A DNA stretch of 64,000 bases from Bradyrhizobium sp. 186. Lineage in GTDB: Bacteria > Pseudomonadota > Alphaproteobacteria > Rhizobiales > Xanthobacteraceae. Below are positions 42,676-49,991 of the stretch, one piece after another. Both the position numbers and the translations under genes were made by a program. The notes beneath the pieces were generated by a model that was not told the origin of the DNA, ran no database searches, and saw nothing but the letters and a program-made list of their open reading frames with translations. Position 1 is the stretch's first letter. Each line of letters opens with the position of its first letter. The stretch covers positions 620,001-684,000 of the forward strand of contig NZ_CP082164.1 in the NCBI RefSeq assembly GCF_023101685.1. The letters run 5' to 3'.

Positions 42676-44226
42676 CTACTTGTCGAGCCATGCGTCCTTG
42701 AAGCCGTCATTGACCCCGATCCCGCTGGTGATCAGGTTCTTGACCTTGCAGCGCGTGATGGTGGGGAATTGCAGCTCCAGCATCCAGGCCACCGGCACGT
42801 CCTCGACCAGGATCTTCTGCGCCTTCTCGTAGATCTCCTTGCGCTTGGAGTCGGGCGTGGCGACCGCGCCATCGGCAAACAGCTTGTCGATCTCGGGATT
42901 GGAGTAGCCCTCGACGTTGTTGAAGACCTGGCCCTTGGCGATTGCGCTGGAGACGTAGTTGCGGCCGACGCCGAGCGCGGGATCGCCATACTGGTAGAGA
43001 TAGGTGAAGGCGATGTCGTAGTCCCAGTCGCCGATCTTCTGGTTGCCGCCGGCAACGTCGGTGGCGATCGTCTCGATGTTCATGCCGACGTCCTGGAGGT
43101 TCTGCTTCACGGCTTCACCCCAGCGCTGCCAGGTTTCGCCATAGGCGAGCGGCAACATGCGGATCTTCTCGCCCTTGTAGCCGGCTTCCTTCAGCAGCGC
43201 CTTGGCCTTGGCCGGATCATACGGATATTTCGGCACGTCATCGGTGTAGTACTTGATGGACGAGGCCGACGGGCCGGTCGCGACCTTGCCCAGCCCGTTC
43301 CAGATCACGTCCTTGGCGAAGTCGCGGTCGATCGCAAACATGATCGCCTGCCGCACCCGCTTGTCGGCGAGCGGGCCCTGGCGGTTGTTCAGCCACAGCC
43401 AGGCCAGCGGCGAGAAGAACTCCCAACCGGCGCCGGTGACGCAGGTGTCCTTCAGCTTGGACAGCCGCGGCACGTCGAAGTTCTCGACCGAGCCGCCGGG
43501 CAGCACGTCGATCTTGCCGGTCTCATACGCCACCGAGCGCGCGGCGGCGTCGGGGATGATCTGCCAGTAGATCTCGTCGAGGTAGGGCTTGCCCTTCTCG
43601 TGGTAGTTCGGGTTCTTGACCAGGCGGATGAACGAGCCCTTCTGCCACTCCTTGAACATGAAGGGGCCGGTGCCGATCGGCGCGTTGTTGTAGGGATTGG
43701 TCTTGAAGTCGGTGCCTTCGTAGAGATGCTTCGGCACCATCGGCATTGAGCCGACCTCGAAGATGCCGAGGAACGGGCCGAACGGCTGCTTCAGCGTGAA
43801 CACCACCGTGTAGTCGTCGGGCGCCTCGACCTTGTCGACCTGCACGAGGTTATTGCGGGCGCGCGCGTGGGTCTGCTTGAGCATCTCGATCGAGAACAGC
43901 ACGTCGGCGGCGGTGAAGGGCTTTCCGTCATGCCAGGTCACGCCCTTCCTGAGCTTGAAGGTGTAGGTCTTGGCGTCCTCGCTGACGCTCCAGCTCTCGG
44001 CGAGTTCCGGCTGGGGCTCGAGCTTGGGGCTGTAGCGCAGCAGGCCTTCGAAGATGTTGCCCGACACCATCTGGACCGGCCCGTTCTGGACCATCGCAAG
44101 CATCAGGCCGGGCGGCTCGGGCTGGATCACGGCATTGATCACGCCCCCCGTTTTCGGCTCTTGCGCCAGCGCCGGGGCGGTGAGGCCGCAAGCCAGGAGG
44201 ACACCAAGCAACACTCGTTTTGGCAT
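42676..44226 (-). CDS. ABC transporter substrate-binding protein, family 5 (SBP_bac_5)
   Basis: A 516-residue periplasmic binding protein with a cleavable signal peptide (VLLGVLLACGLTAPALAQ). Family 5 features: ESWSVSEDAKTYTFKLRKGVTWHDGKPFTAADVLFSIE, DDYTVVFTLKQPFGPFL, and GTGPFMFKEWQKG. Such proteins bind peptides, nickel or opines; the exact ligand is not visible. It is first in the operon with two permeases and a fused ATPase and is divergent from the TetR regulator 215 bp away, though the best TetR-type operator lies elsewhere. Confidence 0.93.
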   Translation of the reverse strand: MPKRVLLGVLLACGLTAPALAQEPKTGGVINAVIQPEPPGLMLAMVQNGPVQMVSGNIFEGLLRYSPKLEPQPELAESWSVSEDAKTYTFKLRKGVTWHDGKPFTAADVLFSIEMLKQTHARARNNLVQVDKVEAPDDYTVVFTLKQPFGPFLGIFEVGSMPMVPKHLYEGTDFKTNPYNNAPIGTGPFMFKEWQKGSFIRLVKNPNYHEKGKPYLDEIYWQIIPDAAARSVAYETGKIDVLPGGSVENFDVPRLSKLKDTCVTGAGWEFFSPLAWLWLNNRQGPLADKRVRQAIMFAIDRDFAKDVIWNGLGKVATGPSASSIKYYTDDVPKYPYDPAKAKALLKEAGYKGEKIRMLPLAYGETWQRWGEAVKQNLQDVGMNIETIATDVAGGNQKIGDWDYDIAFTYLYQYGDPALGVGRNYVSSAIAKGQVFNNVEGYSNPEIDKLFADGAVATPDSKRKEIYEKAQKILVEDVPVAWMLELQFPTITRCKVKNLITSGIGVNDGFKDAWLDK

Positions 44227-44441
44227 GTCGTATCTTTCTCAAGCGAGACCAGCCGTAAACGCTTCGCACGTCATGGCGCGCAAAGCTACGGCCGGTCCAT
44301 CCCAGTCCCCATCCGATATCGAGGCTCACATAGTCTCATTCGGCGCCGCAAGATGAAAGTCTCGACAGAGTTCGCACAAAAAATGTACAGCGCGTCCCGT
44401 TTTCACTTGATTCATTATCCTGTCACGGAGACAAGTCGGCC

Positions 44442-45095
44442 ATGGACAATGCCACACGCTCCGAACGATCCCGCAACGCTGCGCTCGAGGCGGCGACCAG
44501 GATCATTGCGCGCGACGGGCCCGGCCGGCTGACGCTCGATGCCATCGCGCGCGAGAGCGGTCTGAGCAAGGGTGGCGTCATGCATCAGTTCCGCACCAAG
44601 GAAGCCGTGCTCAAGGCGCTGCTGTTGCGACAGATGGAGCATTTCGAGGAGTTCTCGACCCGTTATATGGCGAAGGTGAGCGAGACCTCGGCGAATCCCA
44701 ATCTGGCGACGCAGCTTGCGACCGTGCGCGAAGCGGCGATGTCGCCGAATTCCGCCGCGCTGGCGCTGGTTGCGGCCATGGTCGAGAATCCCGGCCTGAT
44801 GTCGCTGCCGCGCGAGCGCGAGATGAAGAGGGTAGAGGCCATCAAGGCGGAGGCCGCTGATCCCGAGCTCGCGCTGTTGCGCTGGGCAGCGGCGCGCGGG
44901 CTATTGTTGAGCTCGCTGTTAGGCATGTCGCCGCTTGGCAAGGACGAGCACCAGCGGCTGTTCGCGCGTCTGCTCGATGACGATCAATGGCGGCCGCTCG
45001 AAAAGCCGGCCAAGGCCCGCATCGCCAAGGCCCGCACCGCCAAAGCCGGCGCGACATCCACCGCCAAGGCCGGCGCGGCCCGCAAGCGCGCCTGA
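44442..45095 (+). CDS. TetR family regulator with a Lys/Ala-rich tail
   Basis: A 217-residue regulator. The N-terminal TetR helix-turn-helix (about 10-55) reads AALEAATRIIARDGPGRLTLDAIARESGLSKGGVMHQFRTKEAVLKALL, followed by a helical ligand domain. The last ~32 residues are a repeated lysine/alanine tail (KAR, KAG and TAKAG units, ending AARKRA) resembling histone H1-like tails. A palindromic TetR-type operator lies 84 bp downstream in the promoter of the next gene, its likely target; the divergent ABC operon is another possibility. Confidence 0.9.
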   Translation: MDNATRSERSRNAALEAATRIIARDGPGRLTLDAIARESGLSKGGVMHQFRTKEAVLKALLLRQMEHFEEFSTRYMAKVSETSANPNLATQLATVREAAMSPNSAALALVAAMVENPGLMSLPREREMKRVEAIKAEAADPELALLRWAAARGLLLSSLLGMSPLGKDEHQRLFARLLDDDQWRPLEKPAKARIAKARTAKAGATSTAKAGAARKRA

Positions 45096-45173
45096 TTCAT
45101 CGTTAACGAACCCCACCGGTCGCTGCTCAAAACCGCGCCTGCGGCCAAATGTGCCAGGCCGTCGTTTCCGTAC

Positions 45174-45202
45174 TTTACAAACCAACCAGTCGGTTTTATA
45201 AG
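45174..45202 (+). promoter_or_regulatory. Sigma-70 promoter with a TetR-type palindrome in the spacer
   Basis: TTTACA (45174-45179) and TATAAG (45197-45202) are 17 bases apart. The spacer carries AAACCAACC-AGTCGGTTT (45179-45196), an imperfect palindrome fitting AAACCRACYRGTYGGTTT. A dimer bound there would block the polymerase, so repression of the downstream lipoprotein gene by the adjacent TetR protein is the simplest reading. Confidence 0.65.
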
Positions 45203-45218
45203 TGGAAACACTGAGGCG

Positions 45219-45309
45219 GCCCAAGGTGTCTGACATGGCCCCGGACGATGCCTTGGGCTGGCAATGGTGAAGGCCGCAGCCGCGTCTGGTCCCATACGCG
45301 GCTGCGGCC
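45219..45309 (+). other. Structured 5' leader with two hairpins
   Basis: Two stem-loops lie between the promoter and the lipoprotein gene: GCCCAAGG/CCTTGGGC (45219-45226 with 45251-45258) and a 14-bp perfect stem (45272-45285 with 45296-45309, 10-nt loop). No T run follows the second, so a terminator is unlikely unless Rho is involved. The leader is about 135 nt. Confidence 0.5.
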
Positions 45310-45346
45310 GCCATTGGCTTCCGCAGAGTCACGAGAGGAGTCTGGA

Positions 45347-46009
45347 ATGGATCGCTCGATCGCCCTGCGCGGTCTGGGAACGCTGGTGCTTTGCGCGGCC
45401 GTGGCCGGCTGCGCCTCGGTTGCGCCCGTGCCCTATTCGGAGATGGCCTCCTCGGCCTACATGGCGCCGGACAAGTCGGACGCCTCCGGCCGCGTGCCCT
45501 ACCGCTACTCAACGCCGGCCGACTGGCGCGCTTATAATAAAGTGATCCTCGAACCCGTGGTGGTCTATCGCGGTCGGGATCACCAGTTCGCCGACATGTC
45601 CGACAAGGACAAGGCGACGCTCGCCGCCTACATGCAGACCCGCTTCGCCGACAAATTGCGCGGCCGCTTCGCGCTGGTGCGCGAGCGCGGGCCCAACACG
45701 CTGCGGATCAGGCTGACGCTCACCGGCGCCGTCACCAACACGCCGGTGCTCGGCACGCTGTCCCGCTTCGATGTTGCCGGCGCGGTCTATAACGGCGTGC
45801 AAGCCGCGCGCGACGGCGAGGGCACCCTGACCGGCTCGGTCATCTATGGCGTCGAGATCTTCGATGCCGCCACCGCGCGCCTGCTCTCTGCCTACGTCAC
45901 CAAGCAATATCCCGGCGCTTACGACATCAAGGCCAGCGTCGGCTCGCTCGCGGCCGCCAATGCCGGCGTCGACAAAGGCGCCGATGCGCTGATGGCGCAA
46001 TTGAACTGA
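45347..46009 (+). CDS. DUF3313-like lipoprotein
   Basis: A 220-residue lipoprotein: signal peptide and lipobox VAGC with the acylated Cys at residue 22, followed by a soluble domain with VILEPVVVYRGRDHQFADMSDKDKATLAAYMQTRFADKL and LRIRLTLTGAVTNTPVLGTLSRFD, features of the DUF3313 family. The role is unknown. GGAG lies seven bases before the ATG. It is expressed from a promoter carrying a TetR-type operator and is followed by the DUF2147 gene 32 bp later. Confidence 0.82.
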   Translation: MDRSIALRGLGTLVLCAAVAGCASVAPVPYSEMASSAYMAPDKSDASGRVPYRYSTPADWRAYNKVILEPVVVYRGRDHQFADMSDKDKATLAAYMQTRFADKLRGRFALVRERGPNTLRIRLTLTGAVTNTPVLGTLSRFDVAGAVYNGVQAARDGEGTLTGSVIYGVEIFDAATARLLSAYVTKQYPGAYDIKASVGSLAAANAGVDKGADALMAQLN

Positions 46010-46041
46010 CGCCGCAACCCATCCAACAAAAGGTGCTGCTG

Positions 46042-46611
46042 ATGAACTTCTTCCTTCGCTTCGTGCTGCGCATCGCGATCACCATCGTAATGATGGTCCT
46101 TGGCGGCCAGGCCGGCGCTGTTGGTCCCGTCGATCCCAGCGGCACCTGGCTCGTCGAGGACGGCCGGGCGCGCATCCGGCTCGAGCGCTGCGGACCATTG
46201 CGCGATCGCATCTGCGGCTTCATCGTCTGGATGAAGGAGCCGGCCGACAAGCGCGGTCAGCCCTACCGCGACAAGGAAAATCCCGATCCAGACAAGCGCG
46301 CCCGCGTGCTGCTCGGTCACCAGCTCATCATGGGCTTGCAGCCGACGCCTGACGGCCGGTTCGCCGGCGACATCTATAATGCCGAGGACGGCAAATCCTA
46401 TTCGGTCTCGCTGTGGCGCGAATCCGCCGACCGCCTCAAGCTCAAGGGCTGCCTGATCAAGCTGTTGTGCCAGACCCAGAGCTGGCAGCAGACCCTCGAC
46501 GTCCAGCCCGGCCAGCTCGTCGGCCTCACCGGCGATCTCAACGGCCCCCGCGCCGACAGGGAGTGGGCGCAAGTGATCGCGCCGAAGCCGATTCAAGTGA
46601 AGGGAAAATAG
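46042..46611 (+). CDS. DUF2147 family exported protein
   Basis: A 189-residue protein with a signal peptide (FVLRIAITIVMMVLGGQAGAVG) and the DUF2147 fold: GTWLVEDGRARIRLERCGP, CGFIVWMKEP, GDIYNAEDGKSYSVSLW and LKGCLIKLLCQTQSWQ. Four cysteines (two in the N-terminal half, two in the CLIKLLC segment) probably form disulfides. A GTG nine bases upstream is an alternative start. Function is unknown, but family members are found in the envelope. It is likely co-transcribed with the DUF3313 lipoprotein. Confidence 0.85.
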   Translation: MNFFLRFVLRIAITIVMMVLGGQAGAVGPVDPSGTWLVEDGRARIRLERCGPLRDRICGFIVWMKEPADKRGQPYRDKENPDPDKRARVLLGHQLIMGLQPTPDGRFAGDIYNAEDGKSYSVSLWRESADRLKLKGCLIKLLCQTQSWQQTLDVQPGQLVGLTGDLNGPRADREWAQVIAPKPIQVKGK

Positions 46612-46617
46612 CCTTTC

Positions 46618-46640
46618 CACCTCGCCCCGCTGGCGAGGTG
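46618..46640. other. Hairpin between convergent genes
   Basis: CACCTCGCC and GGCGAGGTG (9-bp stem, loop CCGCT) between the DUF2147 gene and the first CadC-like regulator. No T run; likely a terminator-like end structure or half of the CTCTCCCGC repeat family. Confidence 0.5.
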
Positions 46641-46648
46641 AGGGAGCT

Positions 46649-48199
46649 CTATCGCAACCCTGCCCGCCGGAATCCCTCCAGATAGTGCTCACGGTCGGCA
46701 TCGCTCGCCCATGGCAGCTGCGTTGCGATCCAATGCAGCGAAATGCCGGGCTGGGTGCGGCGCAGCTCCTGCAACGCCAATTCGGCGAGCGCCCTGTCGC
46801 CGGTCATGCCGGCGGAGACGGCGAGCACGCGATAGGCGCCGGTGAGGTCGCCGCGGTGGCGGATCGCCTCGCGCGCCAGCGCGATCGCCTCGTCATAGTT
46901 CCGCTCGGTGAAGCGCGCATAGCCGGCGATGCCGTGATAGATCGCCAGCGACGGATCGCGCGGGCTGAGCCGGATCGCCTTTTGCGCCGCCTCAAACGAA
47001 TCCTTCGACCGTCCGGCATAGGACAACGCCAGCGCGTAGTAGCCCTGCGCCAGCGAGAAGTTCGGATTGAGCGTGAGCGCCTGCTCGAACTCCGAGAGCG
47101 CGTCCGCGAGCCTGCGCGTCGAGAAGCAGACGCTGCCGAGCGCGGCATGCGCCCAGGCGTCCTCATGATCGCAGCGCACCGCGGCGAGCGCGGCGGCCTC
47201 CGCGACCGGCGCCGCGGTGGCGAGGTCGGCCCAGCCGAGATGCACGCCGAACATGTGGCTCGCCGCCAGCACCGACAGCGCCTGGCCGTAAGTGGGATCG
47301 ATCGCGATGGCGCGCTCGAGCAGCGCCTGCGCGGCGAGGTGGTCCTGTCGCGTCACGCGCCAATAATGTGACAGCGCGCGCATCACCAGATCCCAGGCAT
47401 CGAGGCTCGAAGGCGGCTTGCGGTCGGCGCGAAAATTCTCCGCGGCATGGATCTGCGGCTCGATTGCCGCGGCGATCGCGCTGGTGATCTCGTCCTGCAC
47501 CGTGAAGACGTCGACGAGCTCGCGGTCGTAGCGCTCGGCCCAGAGGTGGCCGCCGGAGCTGGCATCGTTGAGCTGCGCGGTGATGCGCACGCGGTTGTCC
47601 ACCTTGCGCACGCTGCCCTCGACGATGTAGCGGACGCCGAGCTCTTCCGCGATCTGCCGGATGTGGACCGCGCGTCCCTTGTAGGTGAAGGACGAGTTGC
47701 GGGCGATCACCATGAACCAGCGCTGCTTTGACAGCGCGGTGAGGATGTCCTCGCTGATGCCGTCGCCGAAATACTCCTGGGCGGGATCGCCGCTCATGTT
47801 TTCGAAGGCAAGCACCGCGATCCCCGGGCGGTCCGACACGACCCGCGCGGGGGTAGGGCCGGCCACGGCCGGCACAGGCGAGGCTGCCATTTCTTCCCGG
47901 ACTTCGCCGACAAATCGAAAGCCTTTGCGCGGTATCGTCTTGATCAGCCGTTGGGTCGCGCCGTCGTCGCCGAGCGCCTTTCGTGCGGCGTTGATCCGGC
48001 TATTCAGCGCGGAGTCCGAGACGATGCGGTCGCTCCAGATCTGGCTGATCAGGTCATCCTTGCTGACCACTCGGGCGCGCTGCGCGACCAGATAGAGCAG
48101 CAGATCGAACACCTGCGGCTGCAACGGCACGGCTGCCCCGGCGCAGGTGAGCTCCCGCAGGTCGCCGTCGAGTACGTTGTTTTCAAAGCGAAATCGCAC
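46649..48199 (-). CDS. CadC-like winged-helix regulator with TolB/FlgO-like and TPR domains (copy 1)
   Basis: A 516-residue regulator, GTG start. The N-terminal OmpR-type winged helix (1-97) has LPLQPQVFDLLLYLVAQRARVVSKDDLISQIW and the LIKTIPRKGFRFVGEV end. A TolB/FlgO-like domain follows (about 128-245; FGDGISEDILTALSKQRWFMVIARNSSF, ELGVRYIVEGSVRK) and then TPR repeats (about 270-510). No membrane helix is seen, so it is a soluble relative of CadC. It is divergent from mddA with a 22-bp tandem repeat between, and is a paralogue of the gene at 49992-51551. Confidence 0.92.
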   Translation of the reverse strand: MRFRFENNVLDGDLRELTCAGAAVPLQPQVFDLLLYLVAQRARVVSKDDLISQIWSDRIVSDSALNSRINAARKALGDDGATQRLIKTIPRKGFRFVGEVREEMAASPVPAVAGPTPARVVSDRPGIAVLAFENMSGDPAQEYFGDGISEDILTALSKQRWFMVIARNSSFTYKGRAVHIRQIAEELGVRYIVEGSVRKVDNRVRITAQLNDASSGGHLWAERYDRELVDVFTVQDEITSAIAAAIEPQIHAAENFRADRKPPSSLDAWDLVMRALSHYWRVTRQDHLAAQALLERAIAIDPTYGQALSVLAASHMFGVHLGWADLATAAPVAEAAALAAVRCDHEDAWAHAALGSVCFSTRRLADALSEFEQALTLNPNFSLAQGYYALALSYAGRSKDSFEAAQKAIRLSPRDPSLAIYHGIAGYARFTERNYDEAIALAREAIRHRGDLTGAYRVLAVSAGMTGDRALAELALQELRRTQPGISLHWIATQLPWASDADREHYLEGFRRAGLR

Positions 48200-48205
48200 G
48201 TTTCT

Positions 48206-48249
48206 GTCGTCTCAAGCAAAAATCAAAGTCGTCTCAGGCGAAAATCAAC
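48206..48249. promoter_or_regulatory. 22-bp tandem direct repeat between the CadC-like regulator and mddA
   Basis: Two 22-bp units begin at 48206 and 48228 and share GTCGTCTCA followed by AAAATCAA. The 22-bp period (two helical turns) and head-to-tail arrangement match PhoB/OmpR-type winged-helix sites. The repeat begins 7 bp from the regulator's GTG and 84-127 bp upstream of mddA. A related CTCA-N5-AAATCA motif is at 51567-51581 beside the paralogous regulator. Confidence 0.6.
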
Positions 48250-48332
48250 CGTCCGCGAAAGTCACGGGACGTCCGATGCGGCATGGTGCAGCGACCAGTG
48301 AAGTGCCGGCGTTTTGGCACACGGAGCTTTCT

Positions 48333-49121
48333 ATGTCCCAAATTGATCAACAGGTTCATTCCATCGGCCCGGAGGTTGCGGGCTTTCGCATCTTCAAGTT
48401 CATCGCCTTTCTGTACGGAATTGCGGCGTATCTCGTGTTTTTCGTGACCATTCTCTATGCGATCGGCTTCGTCATGGGACTGGTGGTGCCGAAGACCATC
48501 GACACCGGAACCGACACGCCGACGGCCGAGGCCGTCATCATCAATCTTCTCCTGATGGCGCTGTTCGCCGTCCAGCACAGTGTGATGGCGCGCCAGCGCT
48601 TCAAGGCGTGGTGGACGCAGTTCGTCCCCAAGCCGGTCGAGCGCAGCACCTATGTGCTGTTCGCGAGCCTGTCACTGCTCGTCCTGTTCTGGCAATGGCG
48701 TCCGCTGCCCACGATCATATGGGACGTGAACAGTCCGGATCTCGCCGTGACGCTGGTCACGCTCTCGCTCGTGGGCTGGGTGCTGGTGTTCACCTCGACC
48801 TTCATCATCAACCACTTCGAGCTGTTCGGATTGCATCAGGTGACCAATCATCTCGTCGGCAAGGAGGTGGCGCCGCCGCGCTTCAAGACGCCGCTGCTCT
48901 ACAAGTTCGTCCGCCATCCGATCTATCTCGGCTTCATCATCGCGTTCTGGTCGGCGCCGACCATGACCGCGGGCCATCTGCTGTTTGCGGCCGTGACCAC
49001 GCTCTACATCTTCGTCGGCATCGCGCTGGAGGAGCGCGACCTCGTCGATCTCTTCGGCGACGAGTACCGGCAGTACAAACAACGGGTGTCGATGCTTATT
49101 CCCTGGCGCCGGTCAGTATAA
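48333..49121 (+). CDS. mddA: Methanethiol S-methyltransferase MddA-like membrane enzyme
   Basis: A 262-residue membrane methyltransferase of the isoprenylcysteine carboxyl methyltransferase/NnrU-like group. About six helices and the C-terminal SAM-binding block FVRHPIYLGFIIAFW...ALEERDLVDLFGDEYRQYKQRVSMLIPW. Length and motifs fit MddA, which methylates methanethiol to dimethyl sulfide and has been reported in Bradyrhizobium among others. The start at 48333 follows GGAGC. It is divergent from the CadC-like regulator and next to a GFA-family gene, consistent with a small volatile-sulfur or one-carbon locus. Confidence 0.8.
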   Translation: MSQIDQQVHSIGPEVAGFRIFKFIAFLYGIAAYLVFFVTILYAIGFVMGLVVPKTIDTGTDTPTAEAVIINLLLMALFAVQHSVMARQRFKAWWTQFVPKPVERSTYVLFASLSLLVLFWQWRPLPTIIWDVNSPDLAVTLVTLSLVGWVLVFTSTFIINHFELFGLHQVTNHLVGKEVAPPRFKTPLLYKFVRHPIYLGFIIAFWSAPTMTAGHLLFAAVTTLYIFVGIALEERDLVDLFGDEYRQYKQRVSMLIPWRRSV

Positions 49122-49246
49122 TCTTCGCGTCTCTCCGCGCGCGTCCGCCGAAAGGAGGATGCGCGGCGGCGCCGACACGCGTAACGCGGGCTTTGCACGA
49201 GTCCAGCCTTCACCGTCCCCCGGGGTGACTCCCCCTCACCCCGACG

Positions 49247-49299
49247 CCTCTCCCCGCATCCACTCCGCCGCGACTTCGGCGGACAAGAGCGGGGAGAGG
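49247..49299. repeat. Nested hairpin of the CTCTCCCCG repeat family before the GFA gene
   Basis: CCTCTCCCCGC (49247-49257) pairs with GCGGGGAGAGG (49289-49299); inside it TCCGCCG pairs with CGGCGGA. It lies 30 bp upstream of the GFA gene start, in its likely leader. Confidence 0.7.
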
Positions 49300-49330
49300 A
49301 TTTCCAGCCCTCATCAACGGAGACGACCAA

Positions 49331-49753
49331 ATGAAACATGTCGGAAACTGCTTCTGTGGCGCGGTCACGGTCGAAGTCACGGGCGCGCCGGAAGCAATGG
49401 GCTACTGCCATTGCCGCTCCTGCCGCTCGTGGTCGGGCGGACCGGTCAATGCCTTCAGCCTGTGGAAACCGGAAGCCGTGCGCATCACCGAAGGCGCCCA
49501 GCACGTCGAGACCTTTGCCAAGACCCCGCTCAGCCAGCGCAAGTTCTGCGAGAAGTGCGGCGGCCATCTCATGACCAACCATCCGCCGCTCGGCCTGGTC
49601 GACGTCTTCACCGCCACCATCCCCACGCTCGCCTTCGCGCCCGGCGTCCACGTCAACTATTCCGAGACGGTGCTGCCGATGCGCGATGGCCTGCCCAAGC
49701 TGAAAGATTTTCCGGCAGAGTTCGGCGGCAGCGGCGAGATGATGCAGGAGTAG
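49331..49753 (+). CDS. GFA family (glutathione-dependent formaldehyde-activating-like) zinc protein
   Basis: A 140-residue GFA/CENP-V domain protein. Structural zinc cysteines are visible in GNCFCGAV, YCHCRSCRSWSGG and KFCEKCGGHL. The family contains Gfa, which condenses formaldehyde with glutathione, and other enzymes; most members are uncharacterised. GGAGACGACC lies just upstream of the ATG. It follows mddA by about 210 bp with a repeat hairpin in between, so co-transcription is uncertain. Confidence 0.88.
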   Translation: MKHVGNCFCGAVTVEVTGAPEAMGYCHCRSCRSWSGGPVNAFSLWKPEAVRITEGAQHVETFAKTPLSQRKFCEKCGGHLMTNHPPLGLVDVFTATIPTLAFAPGVHVNYSETVLPMRDGLPKLKDFPAEFGGSGEMMQE

Positions 49754-49760
49754 GATGCGT

Positions 49761-49966
49761 TTCCCTTCTCCCCTTGTGGGAGAAGGTGGCATAGGCGGCC
49801 GTGCCGCCGTTCTTAGGAACGCCGATGCTTTGCATCGGCTATGGCGCCGGATGAGGGGTTCTCTCCGCGAACTCAAATTGTAAGAGATTCGCACGCGGAG
49901 ACAAACCCCTCACCCCGGCTTCGATGCTTTGCATCGAAGCCACCCTCTCCCGCAAGGGGCGAGGGT
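49761..49966. repeat. Composite dispersed repeat block
   Basis: Several hairpin arms in a row: CCCTTCTCCCC/GGGAGAAGG (49762-49784), a GATGCTTTGCATC hairpin near 49820, another in CTTCGATGC/GCATCGAAG (49919-49939), and ACCCTCTCCCGC/GGGCGAGGGT (49942-49966). It fills the gap between the convergent GFA gene and the second CadC-like regulator. Confidence 0.75.
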
Positions 49967-49991
49967 GCACCTTCGATGTGGCGCGTGATGT

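Noticed and set aside
45272..45309. 14-bp hairpin considered as an intrinsic terminator
   Set aside because: No T run follows and it lies in the leader of the gene it would cut off.
48310..48333. TGGCAC near mddA considered as a sigma-54 promoter
   Set aside because: The GG-GC spacing is 10, not the required 12, and no TTGC element is present.
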